Below are positions 19,231-27,815 of a stretch of DNA of 64,000 bases, piece by piece. The position numbers and the translations under genes were made by a program. This stretch comes from Stutzerimonas stutzeri (GTDB taxonomy: Bacteria > Pseudomonadota > Gammaproteobacteria > Pseudomonadales > Pseudomonadaceae). The DNA is taken from the NCBI RefSeq assembly GCF_013522825.1, contig NZ_JAAMQZ010000005.1, forward strand, positions 116,104 to 180,103, given 5' to 3'. The notes beneath the pieces are model-generated. The model ran no database searches. It was not told where the DNA came from and worked only from the letters and a program-made list of their open reading frames with translations. Position 1 is the stretch's first letter. Each line of letters begins with the position of its first letter.

Positions 19231-19402
19231 CTTCTAAAAACTATCTGCGTTGGCAATACGGTGTTAAAAGCAGGCTTGGACTGCTCATTCAGACCACTAA
19301 ACTCCGCGTCCTTGCCTGTTTTGCTCGCCCTTCGGGCCAGCCTGCGGCTGTTATTCCCGTTGGTCGTTGCGCTTTGTCTTGACTGCCTCGCCTATGTTTT
19401 TA
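19231..19402. repeat. MITE-like repeat, copy A (interrupted)
   Basis: About 170 bases between dnaG and rpoD align with copies at 23539 and 26054: CTGCGTTGGCAATAC, GGACTGCTCATTC, CCACTAAACTCCGCGTCC and CTTGTCTTG-like blocks are shared in order with the reverse complement of the 26054 copy. About 45 bases (starting near CTCGCCCTTCGGG) are extra. The right edge runs into the dnaG stop codon. Confidence 0.65.
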
Positions 19403-21328
19403 GAGGGACCCTTTAGTGGGTGTTGCGTTGCGATTCAAGAGATTGCGCAGCTGATCCTTTTCCTCTGCGCTGAGCTCGCCCTGGCGGGCCTTGCGCAGCA
19501 GCGTTTCGAGGCTGCGTTCGCGTTGTCTGGCGGCCAGGGTAGTTATGGTGTCGAAAAACTGTTGTTCAAGGTTATCGGCCGAGATCAGCCATTCTTTCTC
19601 CGCCAGGGCGCGTAAAAGACGCCCTTGGTCGGTGCCGTGCCAGCGAGCGATCAATTGCAGGCTGCGCAGCTTTGGATTTTTTTGCAGGGTGCCGAGCAGG
19701 GCGACCAGCAGTTGGGCGTAAGTATCGTCTTCTGCGGCAAAATTACTGGCATCTTCGACCTTTTGTGCCAGCTCGGGATGATGCAGCAGGGTGCGCAGGG
19801 TGGTCAGTGCCGGAGGTTCGACACTGGTGGGAGTGCGTGGGCCTCGTGCCTTGAAGTCTGGCCGCTGGCCGGATTTTTTCCAGTCCTTTTTCCAGTCTTT
19901 GTCTTTCTTGTCGCCGCGCCTGGGCTGGGCAGGCTCTGGCGGCGCGTACCAGGTGTCTTCCTCGTGGCCGGTGCTGGCGTCGTAATAGGCGTTGTCATCG
20001 TAGTGGGGCGCTGCGGTTGGCGCTGCAGTGGTTATCTGTTGCAGTGCATCGCCGTGCAGGCCGGTGATTTCACCCAGGCGCTGACGCATCAGGGTGCGCA
20101 GGTTGGTGCCGGGAATCTTTTCGATGAGCGGTGCTGCCAGCGTGGCCAGGTGGGCCTTGCCTTCCAGTGAGCGCGGGTCGGCTTCCTCGCTGAGCTGCTG
20201 GAAGAAATAGTCGGCCAGCGGCTGTGCCTGCTGCTGGATGCGGGCGAGGAAGGCGTCGGTGCCTTCACGGCGAACCAGGCTGTCCGGATCTTCGCCTTCG
20301 GGCAGGAACAGAAAGCGCGCGCGCCTGCCATCCTGCAGGTTGGGCAGGGTCGATTCCAGTGCGCGCCAGGCGGCCTTGCGCCCGGCTGCATCACCGTCGA
20401 AGCAGAACAGCACGCTGGGGACGACACGGAACAGGCGCTTGAGGTGCTCGTCGCTGGTGGCGGTGCCGAGTGTGGCGACCGCGTTGCGCAAGCCCTGCTG
20501 GGCCAGCGCGATGACATCCATGTAGCCCTCCACGACCATGATCTCGTCGAGATCGCGGTTGGCCTTGCGGGCTTCGTACAGGCCGTAGAGTTCCTGGCCC
20601 TTGTGGAATACCGGGGTTTCCGGCGAGTTGAGGTATTTGGGCTTGTCGTCGCCCAGCACCCGTCCGCCGAAGGCGATGATGCGCCCGCGACTGTCGCGGA
20701 TGGGAAACATCACGCGGTCGCGGAAGCGGTCGTAGCTGCGCCCGGTTTCGGCGTTTTCGATCAGCAGGCCGGCGTCGAGCATGGCCTTGTGTTGCAGGCT
20801 GTCGCCGCCAAGATGCTTGATCAGGTTGTCCCAGCCGGGCGGTGCGAAGCCGAGGCTGAAGTCGCGTGCGATCACCCCCGACAGGCCGCGGCTTTTCAGG
20901 TATTCCACGGCGGCCTTGCGGGCCGGATGATTCTTCAGCGCCTGGCGGTAATAGTCGGCGGCGGCATCGAGCAGCGGGTAAAGCGGCGAGTCGACCGGCT
21001 GCCTGGGTTTGCGGCCGGGGCCGCTTTCCTCGCGGGGCACTTCCATGCCGGCGCGCTTGGCCAGATCCTCGACCGCCTGGGGAAAGTCCAGGCTGTCGTG
21101 GTCCATGATGAAGCCAAGGGCGTTGCCGCCTGCGCCACAACCGAAGCAGTAGTAGAACTGCTTGTCGGGGCTGACGCTGAACGAGGGGGTCTTTTCCTTG
21201 TGGAACGGGCAGCAGGCGGTGTAGTTCTTCCCGGCTTTTTTCAGTTGAATGCGCGAACTCACCACTTCGACGATATCGGAGCGGTTAAGCAGGTCATCAA
21301 TGAAGGACTGTGGAATCAGGCCGGCCAT
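19400..21328 (-). CDS. dnaG: DNA primase
   Basis: Primase of 642 residues that makes RNA primers at the replication fork and binds DnaB through its C-terminus. The zinc-binding domain is at about 39-66 (CPFHKEKTPSFSV through YYCFGCGAGG). The RNA polymerase core has VVEGYMDVIAL and the TOPRIM acidic motif DGDAAG. A Pro/Lys/Asp-rich linker (about 430-500) leads to the helicase-binding domain. The ATG at 21328 is the family start; the frame upstream is shadow. It follows rpsU after two hairpins with no gene between. Confidence 0.97.
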   Translation of the reverse strand: MAGLIPQSFIDDLLNRSDIVEVVSSRIQLKKAGKNYTACCPFHKEKTPSFSVSPDKQFYYCFGCGAGGNALGFIMDHDSLDFPQAVEDLAKRAGMEVPREESGPGRKPRQPVDSPLYPLLDAAADYYRQALKNHPARKAAVEYLKSRGLSGVIARDFSLGFAPPGWDNLIKHLGGDSLQHKAMLDAGLLIENAETGRSYDRFRDRVMFPIRDSRGRIIAFGGRVLGDDKPKYLNSPETPVFHKGQELYGLYEARKANRDLDEIMVVEGYMDVIALAQQGLRNAVATLGTATSDEHLKRLFRVVPSVLFCFDGDAAGRKAAWRALESTLPNLQDGRRARFLFLPEGEDPDSLVRREGTDAFLARIQQQAQPLADYFFQQLSEEADPRSLEGKAHLATLAAPLIEKIPGTNLRTLMRQRLGEITGLHGDALQQITTAAPTAAPHYDDNAYYDASTGHEEDTWYAPPEPAQPRRGDKKDKDWKKDWKKSGQRPDFKARGPRTPTSVEPPALTTLRTLLHHPELAQKVEDASNFAAEDDTYAQLLVALLGTLQKNPKLRSLQLIARWHGTDQGRLLRALAEKEWLISADNLEQQFFDTITTLAARQRERSLETLLRKARQGELSAEEKDQLRNLLNRNATPTKGSL

Positions 21329-21367
21329 AGGGGCTTTAGAGTACGCTCGCGATGAGTGGCGCGGAAA

Positions 21368-21414
21368 TGAAAAAACTCCGCCCATTCGCCAACTGGCGAA
21401 GCGGAGTCTTTTTT
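21368..21414. terminator. Bidirectional hairpin between rpsU and dnaG
   Basis: ACTCCGC (21375-21381) pairs with GCGGAGT (21401-21407), and TTCGCC (21385-21390) pairs with GGCGAA (21395-21400) inside it. The structure is flanked by a run of A on one side and a run of T on the other, so it can end transcription in both directions or act as an mRNA processing site in the rpsU-dnaG-rpoD unit. Confidence 0.7.
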
Positions 21415-21426
21415 CGGCGCAAATGC

Positions 21427-21450
21427 AAAGCCCGGCATTCGCCGGGCTTT
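21427..21450 (-). terminator. Hairpin directly behind rpsU
   Basis: AAAGCCCGGC (21427-21436) and GCCGGGCTTT (21441-21450) form a perfect 10-bp stem with the loop ATTC, 22 bases after the rpsU stop. On the minus strand only a short T run follows, so partial termination that limits dnaG/rpoD expression is likely. Confidence 0.7.
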
Positions 21451-21472
21451 ATGCGGCTTCGTTGTACGTGGA

Positions 21473-21688
21473 TCAGTACAGACGAACGCTGCGGCGCTGT
21501 TCGCGCTGCACTTTCTTGGCGTGACGCTTGACTGCGGCAGCAGCTTTACGCTTGCGCTCGGCAGTGGGCTTCTCGTAGAACTCGCGGCTGCGGACTTCTG
21601 CCAGCACACCGGCTTTTTCGCAAGAACGCTTGAAGCGACGCAGAGCTACGTCGAATGGTTCGTTCTCTTTAACTTTAACGTTGGGCAT
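21473..21688 (-). CDS. rpsU: 30S ribosomal protein S21
   Basis: Basic ribosomal protein of 71 residues, the usual length for the family. The N-terminus [21 protein letters not shown] and the Arg/Lys-rich C-terminus ending RRSVRLY are characteristic. It is first in the rpsU-dnaG-rpoD unit; the two hairpins behind it probably give the large excess of S21 over primase and sigma70. Confidence 0.97.
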   Translation of the reverse strand: MPNVKVKENEPFDVALRRFKRSCEKAGVLAEVRSREFYEKPTAERKRKAAAAVKRHAKKVQREQRRSVRLY

Positions 21689-21894
21689 CCAGGACGTACC
21701 TTCACTTGTTTACCGGTTACAACGCGCTTCGGCAAAGATAGCGAGCACGCTGGTTTTAAGGGTTGCGGATGTTAACGCCTTGCTGCGAGGAATGCAAAGG
21801 CCGTTGAGCGAAAAGCATCAGCGGTTGTTCCCGTTTCGCGGCTGCGGCGATTATCATGCGCGGCTTCATTCGCTTTCTGTAGGTTACACACCCA

Positions 21895-22938
21895 ATGCTG
21901 GTGCTGGGGCTGGAAACTTCATGCGACGAAACCGGTGTCGCGCTCTATGACAGCGAACAGGGGCTGCTGGCCGATGCGCTGTTCAGTCAGATCGATCTGC
22001 ATCGCGTCTATGGGGGTGTGGTGCCCGAGCTGGCGTCGCGCGATCACGTCAAGCGCATGCTGCCGTTGATTCGTCAGGTGCTGAATGAGGCCGGGCGCGA
22101 TTCGAGTCAGATCGACGCGGTGGCCTATACCGCCGGTCCCGGTCTGGTCGGCGCCTTGCTGGTCGGTGCCTCCTGCGCACAGGCGATGGCTTTTGCCTGG
22201 GGTGTGCCGGCGATTGGCGTGCACCACATGGAAGGCCATCTGCTGGCGCCGATGCTCGAAGAGCAGCCCCCGGCGTTCCCGTTCGTTGCCTTGCTGGTCT
22301 CCGGTGGCCATACGCAACTGGTGCGCGTCGACGGCATTGGCCGCTATGAGTTGTTGGGCGAGTCGGTGGATGACGCCGCCGGTGAAGCCTTCGACAAGAC
22401 CGCCAAGCTGATGGGGCTGCGCTATCCGGGCGGCCCTGAAATCGCCGCGTTGGCCGAGCGCGGTAAGCCGGGGCGCTTCGTCTTCCCGCGCCCGATGACC
22501 GACCGTCCGGGGCTGGATTTCAGTTTCAGCGGCCTGAAGACATCCACCCTGACTACCTGGCAGCGCTGCCGCGATGCCGGTGATGAGGGTGAGCAGACAC
22601 GCTGTGACATCGCCCAGGCCTTCCAGCAGGCGGTGGTCGAAACGCTGACGATCAAATGCCGGCGCGCCCTGCAGCAGACGGGACTGAATACGCTGGTGAT
22701 CGCTGGCGGCGTCAGCGCCAATCAGGCTTTGCGGCAAAGCCTGGAAAGCATGCTCGCCGAGCGGAAAGGACAGGTGTTCTATGCGCGACCACGCTTCTGT
22801 ACAGACAATGGTGCGATGATCGCCTACGCCGGTTGCCAGCGCCTGTTGGCTGGGCAGCATGAAGACCTGGCGATCAAGGTGCAGGCACGCTGGCCGATGG
22901 AGAGCCTGCCGAGTTGCGAGCAGCAGGCTGCGATTTAA
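21895..22938 (+). CDS. tsaD: tRNA N6-adenosine threonylcarbamoyltransferase subunit TsaD
   Basis: Transferase of 347 residues that, with TsaB and TsaE, puts the threonylcarbamoyl group on A37 of ANN-decoding tRNAs. The metal-binding HxExH is His111-His115 in HHMEGH, preceded by [11 protein letters not shown], and ATP-binding glycine motifs LVSGGHT and AGGVSAN are present. It is divergent from rpsU, and its last 4 bases overlap the convergent plsY gene. Confidence 0.97.
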   Translation: MLVLGLETSCDETGVALYDSEQGLLADALFSQIDLHRVYGGVVPELASRDHVKRMLPLIRQVLNEAGRDSSQIDAVAYTAGPGLVGALLVGASCAQAMAFAWGVPAIGVHHMEGHLLAPMLEEQPPAFPFVALLVSGGHTQLVRVDGIGRYELLGESVDDAAGEAFDKTAKLMGLRYPGGPEIAALAERGKPGRFVFPRPMTDRPGLDFSFSGLKTSTLTTWQRCRDAGDEGEQTRCDIAQAFQQAVVETLTIKCRRALQQTGLNTLVIAGGVSANQALRQSLESMLAERKGQVFYARPRFCTDNGAMIAYAGCQRLLAGQHEDLAIKVQARWPMESLPSCEQQAAI

Positions 22939-23504
22939 AAATGCCTTTCGCGTCCGGCCATCAGGTCGCGCAGATTGCTGCGATGCCGCCAGATGATCAG
23001 GCTGGCCAGCAAGGCCATCGGCAGCAGGCTGTCGGGGCGCTGCCAGGCGAGTAGTGGCAGACACAGCGGCAACGCGGCCAGCGCGGCCAGTGAGCTGGTG
23101 CGGGAGAATTTGAACACCAGTAGCCAAGCGGTCAGCGCGAGAAGCGCGGCGGGGGGATAGAGCCCGAGCAGGGCGCCTGCTGCAGTGGCCACGCCCTTGC
23201 CTCCGCGAAAACGAAAATACAGCGGGTACAGGTGACCGAGCACCGCTGCCAGTGCGATCCAGCTTTGCTGCTCGAGCGGCAGCCCCAGAGCTTCGGCGAG
23301 CAGGACGGGCAGCAGGCCCTTGAGCAGGTCGCCGCACAGCGTGGCGATCGCCAGGCGCTTGCCAGCCAGCCGCAGCATGTTGGTCGCGCCAGGATTGCCC
23401 GAGCCACTGCCACGTGGATCGGGTGCCCCGACCAAGCGACTGAGTAGAATGGCGAATGACAGTGATCCGATCAGGTAAGCGAGCAGTGTCAGTTGCCAGA
23501 ACAT
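22935..23504 (-). CDS. plsY: Acyl-phosphate:glycerol-3-phosphate acyltransferase PlsY
   Basis: Inner-membrane enzyme of 189 residues that makes lysophosphatidic acid from acyl phosphate and glycerol 3-phosphate. The three conserved loops are visible: [27 protein letters not shown] and [10 protein letters not shown]. Five or six hydrophobic helices fill the rest. The ATG at 23504 is the natural start; the upstream extension to 23570 is repeat-derived. It faces folB across a MITE-like repeat. Confidence 0.96.
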   Translation of the reverse strand: MFWQLTLLAYLIGSLSFAILLSRLVGAPDPRGSGSGNPGATNMLRLAGKRLAIATLCGDLLKGLLPVLLAEALGLPLEQQSWIALAAVLGHLYPLYFRFRGGKGVATAAGALLGLYPPAALLALTAWLLVFKFSRTSSLAALAALPLCLPLLAWQRPDSLLPMALLASLIIWRHRSNLRDLMAGRERHF

Positions 23505-23538
23505 GAAATTACATCCGGGGCAGGGGTCCCAGAGTCTA

Positions 23539-23625
23539 ACAGGCCGCTGTAAAACAACCTGCGTTGGCAATACTTCGTTAAAAACAGCTTAGTCTTACCG
23601 GCCTCGCCTGTGTTTTCAACGATCT
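23539..23625. repeat. MITE-like repeat, copy B (internally deleted)
   Basis: From ACAGGCCGCTGTAAAAC through CCTGCGTTGGCAATAC and CGTTAAAAACAG to GCCTCGCCTGTGTTTTCAAC, this ~87-base block matches the two ends of the 26054 copy in inverse orientation, with about 55 central bases missing. It lies between the divergent plsY and folB genes. Confidence 0.65.
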
Positions 23626-23666
23626 GCCAACGGCATGGTGAATGTTCATGCCGTGGGGAGAGGTGC

Positions 23667-24020
23667 GTGGATACAGTTTTCATCGAAGGGCTGGAAGTGG
23701 ATACGCTGATTGGCGCCTATGACTGGGAGCGCGGTATTCGGCAGTGCCTGCGGCTGGATCTGACCCTGGGCTGGGATATTCGTCCCGCTGCGCAGAATGA
23801 CGAGCTGGACAAGGCGCTGGATTATGCCGAGGTGGCCAAGGTTATCGACCATTTCGCGCAGACCGCCCGCTTCGAGCTGGTCGAGACCTTCGCCGAGCGC
23901 CTCGCGGCGTGCCTGATGGAGCGCTTCGGCATTCCCTGGCTGCGCCTGCGGGTAACCAAACCGGGCGTCAATGCCCGCGCTTCGGCGCTGGGCGTGGAGA
24001 TCGAGCGCGGATGTCGCTGA
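23667..24020 (+). CDS. folB: Dihydroneopterin aldolase
   Basis: Folate-pathway aldolase of 117 residues that cleaves 7,8-dihydroneopterin to 6-hydroxymethyl-dihydropterin. It starts VDTVFIEGLEVDTLIGAYDW with the family's conserved Glu, and ends with the RVTKPGVNARA block containing the catalytic lysine. The GTG at 23667 is chosen because GGGGAGAGG lies 5-13 bases upstream and the frame before it is repeat sequence. It overlaps folK by 10 bases, so the two successive folate steps are co-translated. Confidence 0.95.
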   Translation: MDTVFIEGLEVDTLIGAYDWERGIRQCLRLDLTLGWDIRPAAQNDELDKALDYAEVAKVIDHFAQTARFELVETFAERLAACLMERFGIPWLRLRVTKPGVNARASALGVEIERGCR

Positions 24021-24565
24021 TACCCGTATTGCTTGGGCTCGGCAGTAATGTCGGGCGCAAGCGCAACCTGAGCGCCGGGCTCGATGCGCTGAGCCAATTG
24101 CTGGGTGACATGCGCTGCTCGCCGGTCTTTGAAAGTCATGCGGTGGGCTACAAGGGTGACAATTTCTTCAATCTGGCGGTGGCTGGCCTGACCGAGCTGC
24201 CGCTGATGGAACTGGACCGCCGGCTCAAGTTCATCGAGGCGGACAATGGCCGCTACGCCCCCGAGCGCAAGGGGCTGCCGCTGGATATCGACGTGCTGAT
24301 GTACGGCGATCAGGTGGGCAATTTCCACGGCCTGGAGTTGCCGCGCCCGGAGGTGCTGAAGAATGCCTTCGTGCTCTGGCCGCTGGCCCTGCTGGCGCCC
24401 GAGATGCGGCATCCCGTGGCTGGACAGACTTTCGCCGAGCTTTGGCAGGCGGCACGGATCGACCAGCAGCTGTGGCCAACGGCCTTTCGCTGGCGGGAGA
24501 CCGAGCTGACGCCGCTGGCGTTGCTGCAGGCGCATTCGGGTCAGGCAACCTCAGGCTGCAAATAG
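24011..24565 (+). CDS. folK: 2-amino-4-hydroxy-6-hydroxymethyldihydropteridine pyrophosphokinase
   Basis: Pyrophosphokinase of 184 residues that transfers pyrophosphate from ATP to hydroxymethyl-dihydropterin, the step after FolB. It begins with the LLGLGSNVGRKRNL motif, has NFFNLAV, and contains the Asp pair of the active site in LPLDIDVLMYGD. The start at 24011 is inside the folB 3' end. REP-like sequence follows the stop. Confidence 0.95.
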   Translation: MSLIPVLLGLGSNVGRKRNLSAGLDALSQLLGDMRCSPVFESHAVGYKGDNFFNLAVAGLTELPLMELDRRLKFIEADNGRYAPERKGLPLDIDVLMYGDQVGNFHGLELPRPEVLKNAFVLWPLALLAPEMRHPVAGQTFAELWQAARIDQQLWPTAFRWRETELTPLALLQAHSGQATSGCK

Positions 24566-24599
24566 ACGTGGGAGGTGAGATGGCCTCGCCGTCAGTCGC

Positions 24600-24686
24600 T
24601 ACGCCTGTGCTCCCATTGGCGGCCAGGGCCGCTCCCGCGGACGAAGTCTGTGCCAGACCACTGCTGTAGCGGACTTGTCCGCGAAC
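24600..24686. repeat. REP-like sequences between folK and cca
   Basis: GGCCGCTCCCGCGGACG and GTAGCGGACTTGTCCGCGA are Pseudomonas REP-type units with internal dyads, in opposite orientation around a short spacer. They occupy the gap between the convergent folK and cca genes and may serve as a transcript end for both. Confidence 0.6.
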
Positions 24687-24692
24687 CCCCGG

Positions 24693-25844
24693 TCAGAGCT
24701 GGCAGGCCACTAAACGCTCGATTGCCTTGAGTCGTTCGCGTTTCAGGGCTTCGCCCAGTTCCGCGCCCTTGTAGCCCTGCTCGATCAGCGATTTCGCTTC
24801 CACCGCTCTGACGCTGGTTGCGGCTGTGTGCAGCCAGGCGCTTGGTGGATACGCCCGTGATTCGGAACAAGCGATCATTTCGCAGGCGGCAATGAACTGT
24901 TCGAAGCGTTCGGGGCGGCGGTGGATGTCGAAGTGCAGCAGCAGGTTGAACAACTCTGCCGCGCCCAGTTCCAGCGCCCGGTGTGCTTGGCTGTGGAACT
25001 CACCGACCAGCAGGGCCAGCTCCTGACAGTCGCGCGGGACCTTGTAGCGCGCATTCACGGCCTCGATCAGGCGCAGTTCAGGCGCACGGCCCTGGCTCAG
25101 GTCATGCAGCAGGCAGGCCCAGCGAATGGCCAGTGGCTGTTCATGGTGGGCGCACTGTCGCAGCACTTTGAGCAGACGCTTGCCCCTGCCGCTGTGCGCT
25201 GCGAACAGGGCATCGAGTTCGGGAAACAGCACGGCGAGGGCGCCGCAATCGCGCAGTACCTGCACGAACACGTCGGGGCGCGGCTCCATCAAGGCGCGGG
25301 AAATTTCCTTCCAGCAGCGTTCCGGGGTGAGGGCCTGCAGCTCGTTCGAGTCGGCCAGCTGACGCATCAGCGCCAGAGTTTCCTCGGCTATGCCGAACCC
25401 CAGTTCGGCATAGCGCGCCGCAAAGCGGGCCACGCGCAGTACCCGTAGCGGGTCTTCGGCAAAGGCGGGCGATACGTGCCTGAGGGTGTGCGCGGCGAGA
25501 TCGGCCTGGCCGTTGTAAGGGTCGATCAGCCGACCTTGTTCATCCTCGGCCATGGCGTTGATGGTGAGGTCGCGGCGGATCAGGTCTTCTTCCAGGGTGA
25601 CGTCGGGGCTGGCGTAGAAGGTGAAGCCGCCGTAGCCGCGGCCACTCTTGCGCTCGGTGCGGGCCAGCGCATACTCCTCGCCGGTTTTTGGGTGCAGGAA
25701 CACGGGGAAATCCGCGCCTACCGGGCGATAACCCAGCGCCTGCATCTGCTCGGCGCTGGCGCCGACCACCACCCAGTCCACCTCGGTTACGGGACGCCCC
25801 AGCAACCGATCACGCACCGCCCCGCCGACTTTGTAGATTTGCAT
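24693..25844 (-). CDS. cca: Multifunctional CCA-adding enzyme, with altered HD domain
   Basis: tRNA nucleotidyltransferase of 383 residues that builds or repairs the CCA end. The N-terminus has [12 protein letters not shown] and the catalytic carboxylates, here EVD instead of the usual DxD, then [10 protein letters not shown] and [16 protein letters not shown]. In the HD domain the LLHDL motif is present, but the expected following segment with further histidines is missing: the sequence goes straight from [10 protein letters not shown] to [14 protein letters not shown]. This explains a length about 25 residues below the family's usual ~410. GGAGGAAGGC precedes the ATG at 25844. Confidence 0.94.
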   Translation of the reverse strand: MQIYKVGGAVRDRLLGRPVTEVDWVVVGASAEQMQALGYRPVGADFPVFLHPKTGEEYALARTERKSGRGYGGFTFYASPDVTLEEDLIRRDLTINAMAEDEQGRLIDPYNGQADLAAHTLRHVSPAFAEDPLRVLRVARFAARYAELGFGIAEETLALMRQLADSNELQALTPERCWKEISRALMEPRPDVFVQVLRDCGALAVLFPELDALFAAHSGRGKRLLKVLRQCAHHEQPLAIRWACLLHDLSQGRAPELRLIEAVNARYKVPRDCQELALLVGEFHSQAHRALELGAAELFNLLLHFDIHRRPERFEQFIAACEMIACSESRAYPPSAWLHTAATSVRAVEAKSLIEQGYKGAELGEALKRERLKAIERLVACQL

Positions 25845-25992
25845 GCCTTCCTCCGTTGGGGCGGAGGATAAAGGATAAAGGTGGGGAAGCCGACAAGGCA
25901 TGACCTGGATTGTGCCTTCGGCTAAGCCAGGCTAGGGGCCGTACACTTCTGGCTATGTCCCCGTTATGTGTTGGCGGAGCACTCCTGCTTTT

Positions 25993-26240
25993 GTGGGAGC
26001 GGACTTGTCCGCGAAGCGCTTCCCGAGCATCGGTGTGGTTCCGGTCGCGGCTAACAGGCCGTTGAAAAACGTAGTAGAGGCAGGCAAGACAAGGCAAAAA
26101 CAGGCGAGGACGCGGAGTTTAGTGGCCTAAATGAGCAGTCCGAGCCTGTTTTTAACGCAGTATTGCCAACGCAGGTAGTTTTTCAAAGGCCTGCTAAGGC
26201 CCCTCCCGCGATGGCCGCGTGCATACCGCTCCCACAAAAG
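25993..26240. repeat. REP/BIME split by a MITE insertion
   Basis: A REP beginning GTGGGAGCGGACTTGTCCGC at 25993 faces an inverted partner ending CCGCTCCCACAAAA at 26241. The 141-base element described separately lies between the two halves. The 410-base cca-spoVR gap otherwise contains no recognisable gene. Confidence 0.7.
26054..26194. mobile_element. MITE-like element, copy C (complete), 141 bp
   Basis: Terminal inverted repeats ACAGGCCGTTGAAAAAC and GCAGGCCTTTGAAAAAC (right end read in reverse complement) match at 15 of 17 positions. The element is flanked on both sides by TA (26052-26053 and 26195-26196), which would fit a TA target duplication. It is too short to encode a transposase and shares its core with two other copies in the window. 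Confidence 0.7.
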
Positions 26241-26254
26241 CGCCGCCTCCAGCC

Positions 26255-27805
26255 TTATTGCCTTGCCGCCAGATTCAGACCGGGAAATCTGGTTTCGGGC
26301 TCTGCCTCGGTTCTGGGCGGCATATGGTGGGTGGCTACCCGATTGTCGTCCTGCATGGAGTACAGATGGACATCGAAGCCCCAGAGGCGGTGCAGGTGCT
26401 TGAGGACTTCTTCGGTGGAGCCGCCGAGGGGTTTGCGGTCGTGTTGCTGATGGCGCAGGGTCAGCGAGCGGTCGCCACGCCGGTCCACGCTCCAGACCTG
26501 AATGTTGGGTTCGCGGTTGCCGAGGTTGTATTGTGCGGCCAGCAGTTCGCGGATGGTGTGGTAGCCGCTCTCGTCATGGATCGCCGGCACCAGCAGTTCT
26601 TCCTTGTGGTCGTCATCGAGAATGCTGAACAGCTTGAGGTCGCGAATCACCTTGGGCGAGAGGAATTGCAGGATGAAGCTTTCGTCCTTGAAGTTCTGCA
26701 TGGCGAATTTCACCGTGGTCAGCCAGTCGCTGCCCGCGATATCGGGGAACCAGTGGCGATCCTCCTCGGTGGGTTTTTCGCAGATCCGGCGGATGTCCTG
26801 GTACATGGCGAAGCCCAGCGTGTAGGGATTGATGCCGCTGTAGTAAGGGCTGTCGAAGCCCGGCTGGTAGATCACGCTGGTGTGCGACTGCAGGAACTCC
26901 ATCATGAAGCCGTCGGTGACCAGGCCCTCGTCGTAGAGATCGTTGAGCAGGGTGTAGTGCCAGAAGGTCGCCCAGCCTTCGTTCATCACCTGGGTCTGGC
27001 GCTGGGGATAGAAGTACTGCGCGATCTTGCGCACGATGCGCACGATCTCGCGCTGCCACGGTTCGAGCAGCGGCGCATGTTTCTCGACGAAGTAGAGGAT
27101 GTTCTCCTGCGGCTCGACCGGGAAGCGCTGGTCGTCGTCCTCTTCATCGCCTTTGCCTGAGGCGCGGGGAATGGTGCGCCAGAGATCGTTGATCTGCTTT
27201 TGCAGGTGTTCTTCGCGGTCCTTCTGACGGCGCCGTTCCTCTTCGGCGGAGATGGGATAGGGGCGCTTGTAGCGGTCCACGCCGTAGTTCATCAGCGCAT
27301 GGCAGGAATCGAGCAGGTCTTCCACCGCATTGATGCCGTGGCGTTCCTCGCATTGGGTGATGTACTGCCGGGCAAAGACCAGGTAGTCGATGATCGAACC
27401 GGCGTCGGTCCAGGTGCGGAACAGGTAGTTGCCCTTGAAGAAACTGTTGTGTCCGTAGCTGGCGTGAGCGATGACCAAGGCCTGCATGGTGATGGTGTTT
27501 TCTTCCATCAGATAGGCGATGCAGGGGTCGGAATTGATCACGATTTCGTAGGCCAGGCCCATCTGCCCGCGCGAATAGGACTTTTCCGTGCTGAGGAAAT
27601 GCTTGCCATAGGACCAGTGGTGATAGCCCAGCGGCATGCCCACCGAGGCATAGGCGTCCATCATCTGCTCGGCGGTGATCACCTCGATCTGGTTGGGATA
27701 GGTGTCAAGCGCGTAGCCTTCGGCGATCCGACCGATTTCGCGGTCGTAGGCACGGATCAGCTCGAAGGTCCATTCCGAGCCGGTGGAAATGGGCTGTCGT
27801 TTCAT
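26255..27805 (-). CDS. SpoVR family protein (YcgB-like)
   Basis: Protein of 516 residues belonging to the SpoVR family, named for a B. subtilis cortex protein but widespread in bacteria that do not sporulate. Conserved blocks include YGHNSFFKGNYLF, VMNEGWATFWHY and SPYYSGINPYTLG; His/Glu residues in these suggest a metalloprotein. The biochemical role is unknown. It follows yeaH by 10 bases and completes the prkA-yeaH-spoVR operon, which is linked in enterobacteria to nitrogen or stationary-phase stress. Confidence 0.9.
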   Translation of the reverse strand: MKRQPISTGSEWTFELIRAYDREIGRIAEGYALDTYPNQIEVITAEQMMDAYASVGMPLGYHHWSYGKHFLSTEKSYSRGQMGLAYEIVINSDPCIAYLMEENTITMQALVIAHASYGHNSFFKGNYLFRTWTDAGSIIDYLVFARQYITQCEERHGINAVEDLLDSCHALMNYGVDRYKRPYPISAEEERRRQKDREEHLQKQINDLWRTIPRASGKGDEEDDDQRFPVEPQENILYFVEKHAPLLEPWQREIVRIVRKIAQYFYPQRQTQVMNEGWATFWHYTLLNDLYDEGLVTDGFMMEFLQSHTSVIYQPGFDSPYYSGINPYTLGFAMYQDIRRICEKPTEEDRHWFPDIAGSDWLTTVKFAMQNFKDESFILQFLSPKVIRDLKLFSILDDDHKEELLVPAIHDESGYHTIRELLAAQYNLGNREPNIQVWSVDRRGDRSLTLRHQQHDRKPLGGSTEEVLKHLHRLWGFDVHLYSMQDDNRVATHHMPPRTEAEPETRFPGLNLAARQ

Positions 27806-27815
27806 GCTGCGTACC

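Noticed and set aside
21919..23337. 472-codon minus-strand frame across tsaD
   Set aside because: Antisense shadow covering tsaD and the plsY start region; tsaD has all motifs of its family.
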